From assembly GCA_038025085.1 (NCBI GenBank), contig CM076142.1:4253501-4317500 (forward strand): a stretch of 64,000 nucleotides of DNA, in the 5' to 3' direction. The notes below the pieces were generated by a model. It was given only the letters and a program-made list of their open reading frames with translations. It did no database searches and was not told the DNA's origin. Shown piece by piece: positions 53,529 through 64,000 of the stretch. Both the position numbers and the translations under genes were made by a program. This DNA comes from Tetragonia tetragonoides (lineage: Eukaryota; Streptophyta; Magnoliopsida; Caryophyllales; Aizoaceae). Each line of letters opens with the position of its first letter. The stretch's first letter is position 1.

Positions 53529-56500
53529 CCCATCTACTATTGTGGAATTTGTACTACTATAGTTGCTTGAAATAAATTTCTCTTTTATGCTTTTTTTGGA
53601 GGTCTTCTCTTATAGTTGTTGTCGGTTGACCATTGTATTGCTTCGAAAAGTAGTTGGAAAATATTTATTTAGCGATAAATGAAGGCCAATGCTTCAAATA
53701 TCATGAAGTAGCGTTTATTTCACTACTGTATAAGATACGCGCGCGCAGATAACCTACCGCCAAAAATGGCCAGTATCCACTTAAATTAGCTGGTAATTTG
53801 GGTGACGCTTTGAAAAGGAAATTTTAGAAAGACGGTACTTGCACCAAAAACATATCTATAACCGCATCAAAAAAAGTGTCTAGAAATGTAGGGTTATTTA
53901 GGGTGCATTTTTTAGGGGTCAACAGAATTAAACTGAAGTGAATTTAACATCACTCAACTGAACACCCCTGAATTAAACTAAATAATTATGTTTTTGAACT
54001 CAACACCACTGAATTGAACTAAGCATCACTTAACAAAAAGTGACACGAGTTGTGACCTTTTATTTGTTCTACTAAAAAATGACACTCGTGTTACCAAAAG
54101 TTATCCTAAAATCCTTTTAAACAAGTTTTTGTAAAAGTAGATTCTCTTATAAAAAATACAGTACACGAGTTACAAGACTAGTACAACAATAAATAAACAT
54201 TGCTCCATAGATGGCGTATAAGAAGAACATTTGTCATTTTCAATCTTACTTTTCAATTTCCCGTTCATGTATTGTTTCACCCCCTTCTCGTTTCTAAACT
54301 TAATCACTAGTTATTTCCCTTTCTTAGTAGTTAATGCCAAAATTGGTCATCTAAAATGAAATATAACAAGAAATGCAATGTCAACATTTCAACAACACAA
54401 ACCAATGACAATAAAAGTAGTAAATAGCCTTCTTAATTTATAAATCGAGAGACGTTGAATTGGCTTTAATAGCTTCACAAGAAAGACAGCTACTGTATAT
54501 TAAAGCATACTCTTAATTTCCGGCTACATAACAGGGATTTCCTAATAAAGAGCGGTGCGTGGATTAAAAAAGAACAAAAGCCAACAAAGACCTTTGATTT
54601 GATAATTAAAATATCAAAAAACACTAGTCTAATTTAATTCCCTAAAAATTAAGTAGTGCTTCTGATTTCCAGTAGTTCATACAGAGTACATTACATGGGT
54701 TAGAACACCGCTATAAGTTTTGGTACTCTCATCTCCAGTTCCATCATTACATTCACATCACGACTTGCATTTATTTCACATGTTTTTTTGACCTCCCATC
54801 AAAGATCTTACTTCTTTTTAAATGTTAAACAAAAAGCTATCCTTATACACAAATATGTACTCGATCCTTAGGAGTAAAGAGTAAGGACTATCACAGAGCG
54901 AGTCACTGATCCTCTCCTACACTTCTCTGCGACACTACCTTCAATACCTCATATAACATAAATTTTCTTCTTTTTTTTTCATTGTTTTGGTCTTTCTGAA
55001 TTGTTAGAGAGAGTGTAAGAGCTCATCTCCAAAAAGCCACCCCTGTACACAAATAGTAGTATCGCTTAGAAGACAAAAGTATCTATTAAAGATCTATTAC
55101 AAGTATACTTTTTTTTTCTCTGCAATAGTTGTTGAAGTGAGTAAGTACATAGTGTGTACACATGGTAAAGCATATCCATGGTGGTTATACTACCTTGTTC
55201 ACTTTTCCAATGCCATAAATAAAGTAATGGATTATCGGAGTACGAAATGTGATCGAGGATTGAATTTTGAGAAGTTATGTGAGAAATCTGTGATTGTTTG
55301 TAAAGTGATGATTATCTGAAAAGATTTCATTTTCAAAAGATGGTTTTCTGGTTTGAAAGAAAAGGGTTCGATTTCATAAATGTTTCTAAGAAAAGAGTTT
55401 TACTTTGAGGTTAATAATGGTTCCTAAGGTAGATGTACTTAGGAACTGGTTTTTACGTAGTGGAGTGTGGTGTTACTCAGCGTTTGCTGATTTAACCCCT
55501 GTTCTCTCCATTTATGGGGATAATCTTTTTATTGCCAATTGATTTTTAAGATAGACCTTCACTTACTTTGTGTGTGACCTTACTGAATCAGGTTTAACCC
55601 AAATTAGTTTTGAGTTTTAAGAATTTGTTATCATTGAACATTGATCATTGACCTATAATTTGATTAATGTCCATCGAGTGCCTTTCAACTTTGAGCCCCC
55701 CCTCCCTCCCCCCCCCCCCCAAAAAAAAAAAGGGAAAAGAAAATAACAATAAACAAGTCAAAACATAAAAGTGAGAGCACCGGTTGAATTTCTCCCCAAC
55801 AATTACAACACGATGATCTTGATTTCATCCAGGCAAACAATGGGGTGTCCAACTTTGACAATTCATGTATGGCGAATTTATTGATGGTACTCATTAATGC
55901 TAATCTCATTTTTAATAATATAATCATGTGTTGTATGCAAATTTAAACTGTAGTTACCATAATGATTAGCATATTCTATAGTTATTTATTCCGTTGAGCA
56001 TCTCTAATTAAATCAACTTAGACTTTTCGGGTAATTAACTCTTTAAGTTTGATCAACAAAGCAAATTAAAGTCATGGAATGTAATTATCGATTAATGTCT
56101 TTAATTTGGTCATCTATCCAACCTAACATATGCATGTTCATGAACATGGCAACATAATTTCTAAAATTGGTCTGGACATTTAATTGGACGAATTGAACAA
56201 GGAAACATAAAATACTAGTAGCTATTTTGACTTTGTAGAAGCTGCATTTATGTTCTTCATTAACGGTTGATGATTTATGATCTTTGAATTTTACCCTTCA
56301 TATTCTTCAATCTTCTATGATGTCTTCATCCTGATCCTATTTAGGGATTCATATCCTAAGGAACAGGTCATTTTAAGATCCAAGAATTCAAGGGTCCCAC
56401 CACACATACACAAAGTAGAACTAATGGTTATGGTAATGACAATTGAAAATCTCAATTAAAAATCGATATACATAAAAACAACCAAGCCTTTTTTCCTTTA

Positions 56501-56911
56501 TTTTTTGGGGTCAAAATGATATAGTTACTTGATTACGTACGTTACTAAAAAAATTGCATGAACGTTCAAATGACTTTGTTTGGTTGGTGGTTTACTGGTT
56601 TGTTTTAGTCAATTTGAACTATTTGAGTTTTTTTAATTTGAGTTGTTAATATCTACATGATATTAGCACGACTAAAATTTATTGATATAGGTATCTAAGA
56701 CAACACACTAAATCCTGTGAGATAGAAGTACAAAATTACTTATGCTCCGGCTTGCCTTCAAGATATATGTGGAAAAAAAAAGTTGTAGATTTCCAAGTAG
56801 AAGCACTTATTTTTTTTCTTTTCCAAACAAGTGTTCAAATGAAACAACATTCTCTAATAGGTGATTGGATAACGAAATAAATACAAATTTGTGCAAACTA
56901 GAGCATACAAC
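53529..56911. other. Gene-free spacer with MITE-like remnants
   Basis: 53870-54130 has parts of the GTCTTA/GTGACC family (GTCTAGAAATGTAGGG, AAAAAGTGACACGAG, AATGACACTCGTGTTACC). They are separated by a ~150-bp piece rich in CTGAATT/AACTGAA (TTAGGGTGCATTTTTTAGG...), apparently a nested insert resembling the CAGTT-rich family. 55695-55732 is a C run followed by an A run. No convincing gene was found. Confidence 0.5.
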
Positions 56912-56983
56912 GGGTCCATAGCTCAGTGGTAGAGCATTTGACTGCAGATCAAGAGGTCACCGGTTCGAACCCGGTTGGGCCCT
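56912..56983 (+). tRNA. trnC-GCA: tRNA-Cys (anticodon GCA)
   Basis: 72 bases fold as a canonical cloverleaf. The acceptor stem is GGGTCCA/TGGGCCC with discriminator T. The D arm contains AGCTCAGTGGTAGAGC (box A), the anticodon loop is CTGCAGA (GCA), and the T arm is CCGGTTCGAACCCGG (box B GGTTCGAAC). A run of eight T (56983-56990) is the Pol III terminator. There is no intron and no encoded CCA, as expected for a nuclear gene. Confidence 0.97.
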
Positions 56984-57207
56984 TTTTTTTACATTTCTCT
57001 CTATCCCTAGTGAACAGATAAGGGGGTTCCGGAGTTTAGAGTTTAGTTAAGTTTTGATAAGAATGAATCTTTGGTTTGATTCAATGAAATAATAATCAGG
57101 TAACATGTGATCATGCAATAATCTGTATCACATTCGCCCCAAAATACAGTAGAGTGAAAAGGGCTCTACCCTACTGGTAAGTGGTGACTCTTAATAATGT
57201 TAATTGC

Positions 57208-60200
57208 TCAAACACAATGCATTTTCACTACAGCAAATTCGGCAGTGAGATGTGCATGATCAGAAAGCAAGTAATTCTCAGGCCACATCCCTTCCTCTGC
57301 TTCTGGAGGGAAAAGTGTAGCCTTCTTCACAACAAATCCGATTGTATCTGCAGCATTTCGCGTTCCCCCCTCTTCTCTTGTTCTCTCCTTGTCGTGTTGT
57401 TCTTCATGTTGTATCGAAGCACACAGGGTGCATGCCCTCTACCATTTATAGCACAAAGTATTATGATCAAGGTTGACAGCCAGAAATAGACAACGAGAAT
57501 TATTCGAACAAGTATAGGTACGAATAGTTTACCACAAAGTTGGGAACTTCAGCAATGCCATCTCCATCTGCATCTAGGTGCTCCCATATTTCCTTTATAA
57601 CCTCATCAGTTAACCCTCCGTGTCCACTTATGCCCAACTGAACATTCAATTATGATAACCTCAAAGTTTTAATAACCAAATATAAAGTCCATTTAGGTCA
57701 ATATTCAAACACTTGTGATGGTTTGGTAGTAGATATCAAGCAAGAAAGAGACCTACCTCTACAAGAGCTTGAGAGAATTCAGAGTATGTTATGCAACTGC
57801 CCTTTGTTTTAAGAAATTCTGGTGTTTGACCACCACCTCCTGTGATATCTTTGTGCAGCAGGTTCTTGGATACATTCACGGAAGATTCAATTTTCCAGCA
57901 TAGTGACACCATAGGCAATAACCATACACATTTACTTTAGACGTACCTTAATGTTTCCCAAAATTGCTTCAACAAAACTCTCTTTCAAGGGTTTCTGGAA
58001 TTTCTGAGGATTTTGGAGCCATATGAAATCCACCCCACAGATATTTCCCCTATGGTTGCGATGACTAATCCACTGCAAAACAAGTATTTGTTCAGAATTT
58101 TGGATTAACAAGGTCAGAATGACTAATGCTGAATTAGCTGCAACCTTTTGTGCATCTTCATTGTCATCTTCATCATGGTGTGCAATATCATAAGACGAGA
58201 CAAAGCCTTGTGAACGTAAGAACTTATACACATGCCCCTTCTTACTTCCATTCCAATCCCTATCCACATGTATGTAAAAAACAACGATTAGCTGGATATG
58301 CTGGACATTAAACCCTTTGGAATGGCCATCATGAAAACATCTAAATAGAGAGCACTTGCTAGCTTATATTAGAACATACCCACATAGGAAGACAGGTATA
58401 GAGACTGCACATCTGTCCATGTATGACCTGAGATATTGCAAAATCTTGTAGACCTTTGGGAAAGGAACACGGAAACAATATCATAAATGCTGACATCTGA
58501 ATTTTAGCCAATAAAAGAATTTCACCCTGAAGATAGAAAGCAGCACCTGCTGTATCCGAAGGAAACAGTATCTCGAATCATGTGGAAATATCAAATGAGT
58601 ATTTACAATCAAAGCTTCCTTCACAATGTTTGTGGAGGTGCTCTGAGAAATGTCACAACATAGCTCAACATGCAAAATCTGTGCTACACGATCAGCGATG
58701 TCATTGAATAACAACTCCCTGTAATTTAGCACACGGAACTGGCTTTTATGCACTGCTATTAAGAGACCTGCAACGAGTTATCAATAAAGGCTCAAAACAA
58801 ATGCAGCTGTGAAAGCTCGACATAATTTAAGGTAATAGCACATCTTCAGATATTGAAAATGCAACACCAATCTTACTTATCCGACGTTCAGAATCTTTGC
58901 ACAGCAAGTGTTTCAATACAAAAAGTCAAACTCTTTAAGATCATTTGGTTACATTTGCTTAAAAAAGTAAGACTATAAGAATATTGCATGCTTATTGCCT
59001 ATATCTTCAATAAAAGCTGTTTCCCCTTCATTATCTGATCTCTGTTGCTGCTTGAATCATGATTGCATAAGAGATGCAAATTTGCAATTTATCATATATT
59101 TCCTATTTTATAAGTGTAACAATGCCCTAGGCTGACTGACTAGAGAGAAGATATAGAACAGTATCTTGGAGCTCCTCTGCCCTCATATACTTCCTACATT
59201 TTGCTCTGACAGGTAAAAACAATACAAGTATGAAAGTTCATTCAAATGGTTATTTTCAAGACAGAGCATCTACAGCAGCAAACAACCCTTCCACCTTATA
59301 CAGCAAACTAGTAATACCAACTGTATTAGATAAGTTGACAGGAAATGGTGAATGCTGCCAAACTAATTATCAAAACCAACTAAGATGACACAATAGACAT
59401 TCCCAAGTTACTATACCTTGAGATTTCAGAACATAAAAGCTATGTTTGAAACTTTTTTCACAAATGAACAATGCTAAAGGCATCAAAATTAAAAGAATTT
59501 ATCTTAGTCCTCACCAGACATAGAAAACTGAAGCAAAAGCATTGATTCCAGAAGGGATACATAAATTACTATCTAGCTAAGATATGTACCATCCCCACGG
59601 TTGTTTGTTCGAGCAAGCTTGTAAGTTAAATAACCAGCATCATGAAGCCTCTTATCATACATCCCTACCAGCTCTTCATTACCCACCCAAAATTCCTGAA
59701 AGAAAAAGTTGATTGCAGAACTCTTAGATTGCCAGAATAACTAAAGAAATTCACTTTACATACAATTTTTTCATATCAGAGGAATGAATCACCTGCAAGC
59801 ATATTATTGAGGATTTCAAGCGAAGCAGCCTATCAAGAACGCTACTATTCCGACTAAGCCAAGACTCCTTAATCTGGCTTTCACGTACCTGAAAGTTGCC
59901 AATTAGAAGTCAGAAAGCAGAGAAAATGACTAAGGAAAAAACAATAGGCACTTGAAAATTATGAACAAAGACAATGGCAGAGTGGTTACCCCTCCACCTA
60001 GCCGCTTGTAAATAGGTGCTAGGATGTTAAACGTTGTGCAAGAAATTGTACCCTGCAAATCCAAATACTCATATTCTTGCTCATTATGATCACCAACAAT
60101 CTCTGGGTCCAAGGCATTCACTAAATCACCCATTTAAGCAATCAAAACAAGGTAATCCTTTATCAAAATGCAAAACTCAAAAAGGGTTTTGAATACAAAC

Positions 60201-60540
60201 TTCACAGAGGACTTTCATCAAACAGCTAGTAGAGTACACTAAATTCTGACATTTGAAAACGAAATACGCAAATTACAACCAAAAAGAACTTGTGGGTATT
60301 GTTAATTTTATCTACTGAAGCATTTAAATTGCCAAAAGCAAAAATTCGAGCAAAGAATTTTGTGGGTACAGATTTACTATTATTATTATTTTGAAAGGGA
60401 TTGGTATTAGAACTTGAGATGACAATATATGGGATGTACGGTGGGAAGAATGGGAGTTGTGGTGGTGGTAATGTGAAAGAACGAAACTTTGGCTTATGCT
60501 TATAAATTAAGAGATTGACAGTGAAGTAAGGGGTCAGCAT
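57208..60540 (-). CDS. CCR4-4: Carbon catabolite repressor protein 4 homolog 4-like (EEP-family nuclease with EF-hand region)
   Basis: Eleven exons. Exons 2-11 are firm: 60120-59990, 59888-59793, 59695-59590, 58767-58547, 58453-58380, 58259-58145, 58072-57947, 57864-57757, 57637-57533, 57438-57208. All have GT-AG borders and matching phases. Exon 1 is tentative: ATG 60540 (or 60573) with a donor after 60378. The total is about 491 residues. Landmarks are ISCTTFNILAPIYKRL, SSIICLQEFWVGNEELV (catalytic Glu), IVNTHLIFPHDS, FLCGDWNGSKKGHVYKFLRS, NICGVDFIWL and YLLSDHAHLTAEF (Asp-His). A calcium-binding-like loop DADGDGIAEV lies late in the chain. The order and EF-hand match Arabidopsis CCR4 homolog 4 (At1g31500 type), an EEP-fold poly(A) nuclease. 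The N-terminus, rich in Pro, Phe and Tyr, may be a targeting peptide; this is inferred. Confidence 0.9.
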
Positions 60541-60781
60541 ACAATTATACAAAACCAGGTTTAGGCCACGCAAAATTTGCGAGGGAGAGAAAGAGAGACA
60601 CAGACCATGTCAATTTTAACCGTTAGTAACTAATTTTTCAAAATTCTGTAGTCAATTTCTTGAACTAACTTTCCTAATACCCTTCTTTTTTTGTAAAAAA
60701 AGTTTTTTGACGAACTAAAAGCTATCCTTGGGAGTATTTTTTTTTTCTTTTTCAAGATGCTTTTTGAGGGAGTTAGATAGT
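60541..60781 (-). promoter_or_regulatory. Upstream region of the CCR4-4-like gene
   Basis: A short GA-rich leader (60581-60602 plus strand, CT-rich on the coding strand) lies before the possible starts. No clear TATA box was identified. Confidence 0.4.
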
Positions 60782-61616
60782 GGGCCTGTTCGGAAATACT
60801 TAGTTGTAGTTGTAGTCTTAGCTGTTTTACCAGTGGTTAGATGTTGAACTAGCTATTAGCTGTCATGTAGTGGTACATAGCTGCCAGCTATTTGGTGAGT
60901 TGAGTATTCGGTAAAGTTAGCGTTTTGATTAGCTGGTAAATGTAAAATGACACAAAAACCCATATGATTATATTATTATTATTATTATTGAATAAGGTAG
61001 TAGTACTTTGACAATTACAATTTTTATTAAAAACTAAACACAAAAAGACAAAGAATTTAGAAACAAAAATTAGTCTTCTCTTCTTTTGAGCTGGCTCCAA
61101 AGCTTGAGTTCTTTAGTGTTTTCCCATGTATCAATAATTTATTGGAGTATTTACCTCATTCTCTCTCTATCTCTTCAAGTTCTCATCCGTCATCACTACC
61201 ATATGTGATATGTCCATATCTAAGTTGTTACTTCTTCAAAACTCAAGCATATTCCCTTCTTCACAAATTACCCGTCCCAGCATCTGCCAACCTCTCTCAC
61301 ATCATTCACCGCCAACCTCCTTTGTAAAGCTCTGGTCGCGAAAATAGGAATTGGGTGAAGATGAGAGAAAATGTTGTGCGAGGTTCAACAGTGGGATTTG
61401 AAGAATGGAAAAGGTGGGGCAAATCTGGAATCACATGTATAGAACGCTAACATCACTGGCGAAACGTTAATATACTTAACGTTCCAAAAACGCTCCAACA
61501 ACAATTAAAAGCTACAGGAAAAAAATGTTTACCGAACACCAGAATGTGGCCTTTGTAATGGTTTGACTGATTCAAACCACTGACCTCTATTTCAAACGTT
61601 GTTACCGAACAGACCC
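60782..61616. mobile_element. Terminal-inverted-repeat element (GGGYCTGTTCGG ends), 835 bp
   Basis: The left end GGGCCTGTTCGGAAATAC pairs with the complement of the right end, GGGTCTGTTCGGTAACAA. AGT flanks both sides (60779-60781, 61617-61619). Inside, TTAACGTTCC and CATCACTGGCG-type sequence shows no transposase. The ends resemble those of the element at 4883-5110. Confidence 0.6.
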
Positions 61617-62722
61617 AGTGTTTACTTGAGTATATTACATACACAAATAGATGTATAAAAGTTCAAAAGATTTAAAATAAAATGGTTGAAAAGATCATCA
61701 AGGACTGGTCAATCTATGAGCATGCAATTTTCTTGTATGAAAATTGTTTTAAGATGCAACTCTTACAAGTATCGACTGGAAATGAGTGAATAAGAAAATA
61801 AAAGATTACTGATTTAGAAATTTCAAAGGATTGAGTTCCGTAACATTTTATTTTCATTTGAATTTAATAAAATGTTAAACGTAAGAACACTTTAATTTGG
61901 ATTTGGATGTCATTTTGAAAAGCTTAATTAGAGGTGAAAATACAACCATGGATTGCGACATTTTTGTTTTAAGATGCAACTCATACAAGTATCGACTGAA
62001 AATGAGTGAATAAGAAAATAAAAGATTACTGATTTAGAAATTTTAAAGGATTGAGTTTCGTAACATTTTATTTTCATTTGAATTTAATAAAATGTTAAAC
62101 GTAAGAACACTTTAATAAAAGCTTAATTAGAGGTGAAAATACAACCATGGATTGCGACATAGTTACCAAGTCATGCAAATTTGGATAATTTCTACTTATA
62201 ACTGCTTGAGAGATGATCACCACAAGAGAGAGTATTCAAGTCTTAACTTTTGTTTTTTTTGTCTTTCCCCAAAAAACAGTACTCCTTGAAATTTCTAAAG
62301 TCTAAGCATAAATGTAGATGTAGGTGATGTTGAATTTTTTTTAATATAATTTCTTTTTATAATGGAGTCATATCACTTTGGCAAAGAAAAGAGGATTCCA
62401 ATATCCAACTAAGATTAGTTTTCTATTGTTTGCTTGTCTTGGCATTAACTGATTAATCGCTAACAATCTAAACAATAATTCCCCGCTGAGAGAATCCTAC
62501 AAAGGGGGAAGAAAAAGAACATTACAAACCTTTATTTGATCAAAATATTATTCTTTGTCAGCCATATTCTAACCAAGTAAAGCGAAATAAACAAATGTCA
62601 AAGATCTCTATTGTATAAGAACATGAAACTCAAGTCCAAAACACGTCAATAATGAATGGTAGGATAAGAATCTCTACCTTTGACGACTTAAGAATCTCTA
62701 CCGTGGTGACTTGTGAAACTAG
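61617..62722. repeat. Spacer with a 220-bp tandem duplication (61746-62158)
   Basis: A block beginning GTTTTAAGATGCAACTC at 61746 is repeated at 61966. The second copy lacks about 27 bases near its end. Differences are few, so it is recent. Both copies contain AAAGATTACTGATTTAGAAA and ATACAACCATGGATTGCGAC. No gene is seen in or around it. Confidence 0.8.
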
Positions 62723-62818
62723 TATAAGGCGGCCTCAAGGTAAGGTTGTTCATACAAGCATAATGTCATTCTGATACTTATATATAGAGATAGCCTCACC
62801 TTGAGACGGCCTCATAAG
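62723..62818. mobile_element. Very short inverted-repeat element (~96 bp)
   Basis: TATAAGGCGGCCTCAAGGTAAGG on the left pairs with CCTCACCTTGAGACGGCCTCATA on the right, around a ~45-bp centre. This is a MITE-like miniature or a foldback remnant. Confidence 0.6.
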
Positions 62819-63585
62819 AGACTTATTGCCTCCTAAGAATCCTCTTGGATAAGGCAAATCTTCTCCGAATTTGCTATGGATTGCCGAAAGCAGGAAAGTA
62901 GAGCTTGGTACTTTGTACACTCCAGATGACCAAATCAAAAGATTACTATTGCTAATAATAAAAACAACGCGAAAACAAGGATGAAAACGACTGCAGAATA
63001 TTTTCAGCAAAATTGAGAAGCCGCACTCGTTTCCGTGGACAGCTGAAGAAAGATTTAATACTCCCAGAGACACTTACATTAAGGAGTAGGGTCTGCTCTG
63101 AGAAGACATATACCATCAAAGAGAAGCATTCTTCACAGTTCACATCAATCACAGCTGGGCTAAGAATTATGATACGCAATGAAGCGTAAATCACATAGCG
63201 ATAACCAATCACTTGGTAACTGGTCACAGCTGACTTGAAACCCATTTGATCTTTTTTGCCAACAATTTGCAAGGACCTAATTAATAGCTGACTTTTGAAC
63301 CCTACATGTCATCACTAACCAATGGAGCTATATATAATCAACCATCAGAATTTTGTCAACGTTTATAAGATACAATACTCTTTTTTTCATTAGAAGAGGT
63401 ACAAGCTTTGTGTATGAATGAATTCTGACTACAGATATTTGGAGACTGAACATTACACAGCAGCAATCTATTTTGTTAAAACTAGATGAATTACATATGA
63501 GGGAGGAACAAGAATATGGACCATCATAGATTTATAAAGAGTAGTCCACATATCATAAAATCGAACAGAGTTACAGACCTCCGGC
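62819..63585. other. Non-coding region next to the right-end gene
   Basis: It probably includes the 3' UTR of the minus-strand gene ending at 63586. Open frames of about 100 codons on the minus strand lack any family motif, and I do not call them genes. Confidence 0.4.
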
Positions 63586-64000
63586 TTAATCTTCCAAGAA
63601 CTGCTGCCGCTCAAGCTCTATGATACTCTCTGTCAAATTGCTTAAACTGCTGCTTGCACTTGCATTACTGCTTCGGCAATCTGATAACTGTTCTCGAAGA
63701 CTTCGCACAAGCTCATTGAGTTTTTGAATGCTCTTTTCTTGAGATAAAATAATCTGTAGCACGTAATAAAGAGAAAGGTAAGTAACAGTAGATTGCAGCA
63801 AGTACTAATGTATGCACTCCATGCCTTGATTCTAAAACTTCGAAACTACAAATCTTAAGGGAGCACCACGTTACAATATTCACTAGTGGCCTACAAGGTT
63901 ACTAAATTAATAATCTGGATACAAAAACTTGAACATCCAAAGATGGGGATTTTGTAGTTTGGTTACAAAATAAGAAATGTTTCAAAGAACCGGGCCAACC
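63586..64000 (-). CDS. Last exon of an unidentified coiled-coil protein gene (partial)
   Basis: The 3'-terminal exon is 63753-63586. It has an acceptor (GCTACAG) before ATT at 63753 and a stop TAA at 63588-63586. The 55 residues read IILSQEKSIQKLNELVRSLR, then EQLSDCRSS, a Ser/Asn-rich stretch and LTESIIELERQQFLED. Heptad spacing of Leu/Ile in both halves suggests coiled coil. Sequence between 63754 and 64000 looks intronic, and the rest of the gene lies beyond the window. I do not recognise the family. Confidence 0.55.

Noticed and set aside
62750..63272. Two overlapping minus-strand frames of about 106 codons near the right end
   Set aside because: They overlap each other in different frames, have no family motif and lie in the probable 3' UTR of the right-end gene.

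Overview
The window is nuclear DNA of a flowering plant, most likely a dicot. It is AT-rich and mostly non-coding. It holds a few intron-containing genes of familiar plant families (BURP, CAF1, UEV1/MMZ, GIR1-like, CCR4-homolog-4-like) plus a kelch-like gene, set among many transposable elements. A Caryophyllales/Amaranthaceae origin is only a guess from the look of the repeats. No bacterial, organellar or CRISPR-like sequence was seen.

Layout. 1-5100: a two-exon BURP (PG1beta-like) gene on +, with a hAT-like element in its intron, then an intronless CAF1 deadenylase gene on -. 6594-9320: about nine degenerate monomers of a ~312-bp satellite. 9447-15379: a SINE, then a train of Helitron-like elements joined by (AT)n tracts. 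16035-20112: a complete four-exon UEV1 gene on - whose second intron holds a 5'-truncated LINE. 21536-22709: a kelch-like gene on - with a frameshifted start. 23049-30330: a broken second copy of the UEV1 intron 1 - exon 2 - intron 2 block, split by a 5.3-kb Copia retrotransposon (24318-29631) with intact target duplication.

30360-43800 has no convincing gene. It holds Helitron termini, a complete 342-bp Helitron, three CAGTT-rich inverted-repeat elements, SINEs (one Au-like) and a second truncated LINE. 44115-44681 is a GIR1-like EAR-motif corepressor gene on -, with a 5'UTR intron, a TATA box and a G-quadruplex motif. 45015-53528 carries another SINE with a perfect 16-bp target duplication, nested Stowaway MITEs, a hAT element nested in another MITE, and an internally deleted Copia relative between ATT microsatellites. 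56912-56983 is tRNA-Cys(GCA). 57208-60540 is an eleven-exon CCR4-homolog-4-type gene on -. The window ends in the last exon of an unidentified coiled-coil gene on -.

The genes do not form an operon or cluster. CAF1 and the CCR4-type protein both belong to families tied to mRNA deadenylation, but they lie 53 kb apart and their co-occurrence is probably chance. I found no convincing new multi-gene system. The most informative structures are the satellite array, the Helitron train, the duplicated UEV1 block that orders several insertions, and the CAGTT-rich inverted-repeat family.
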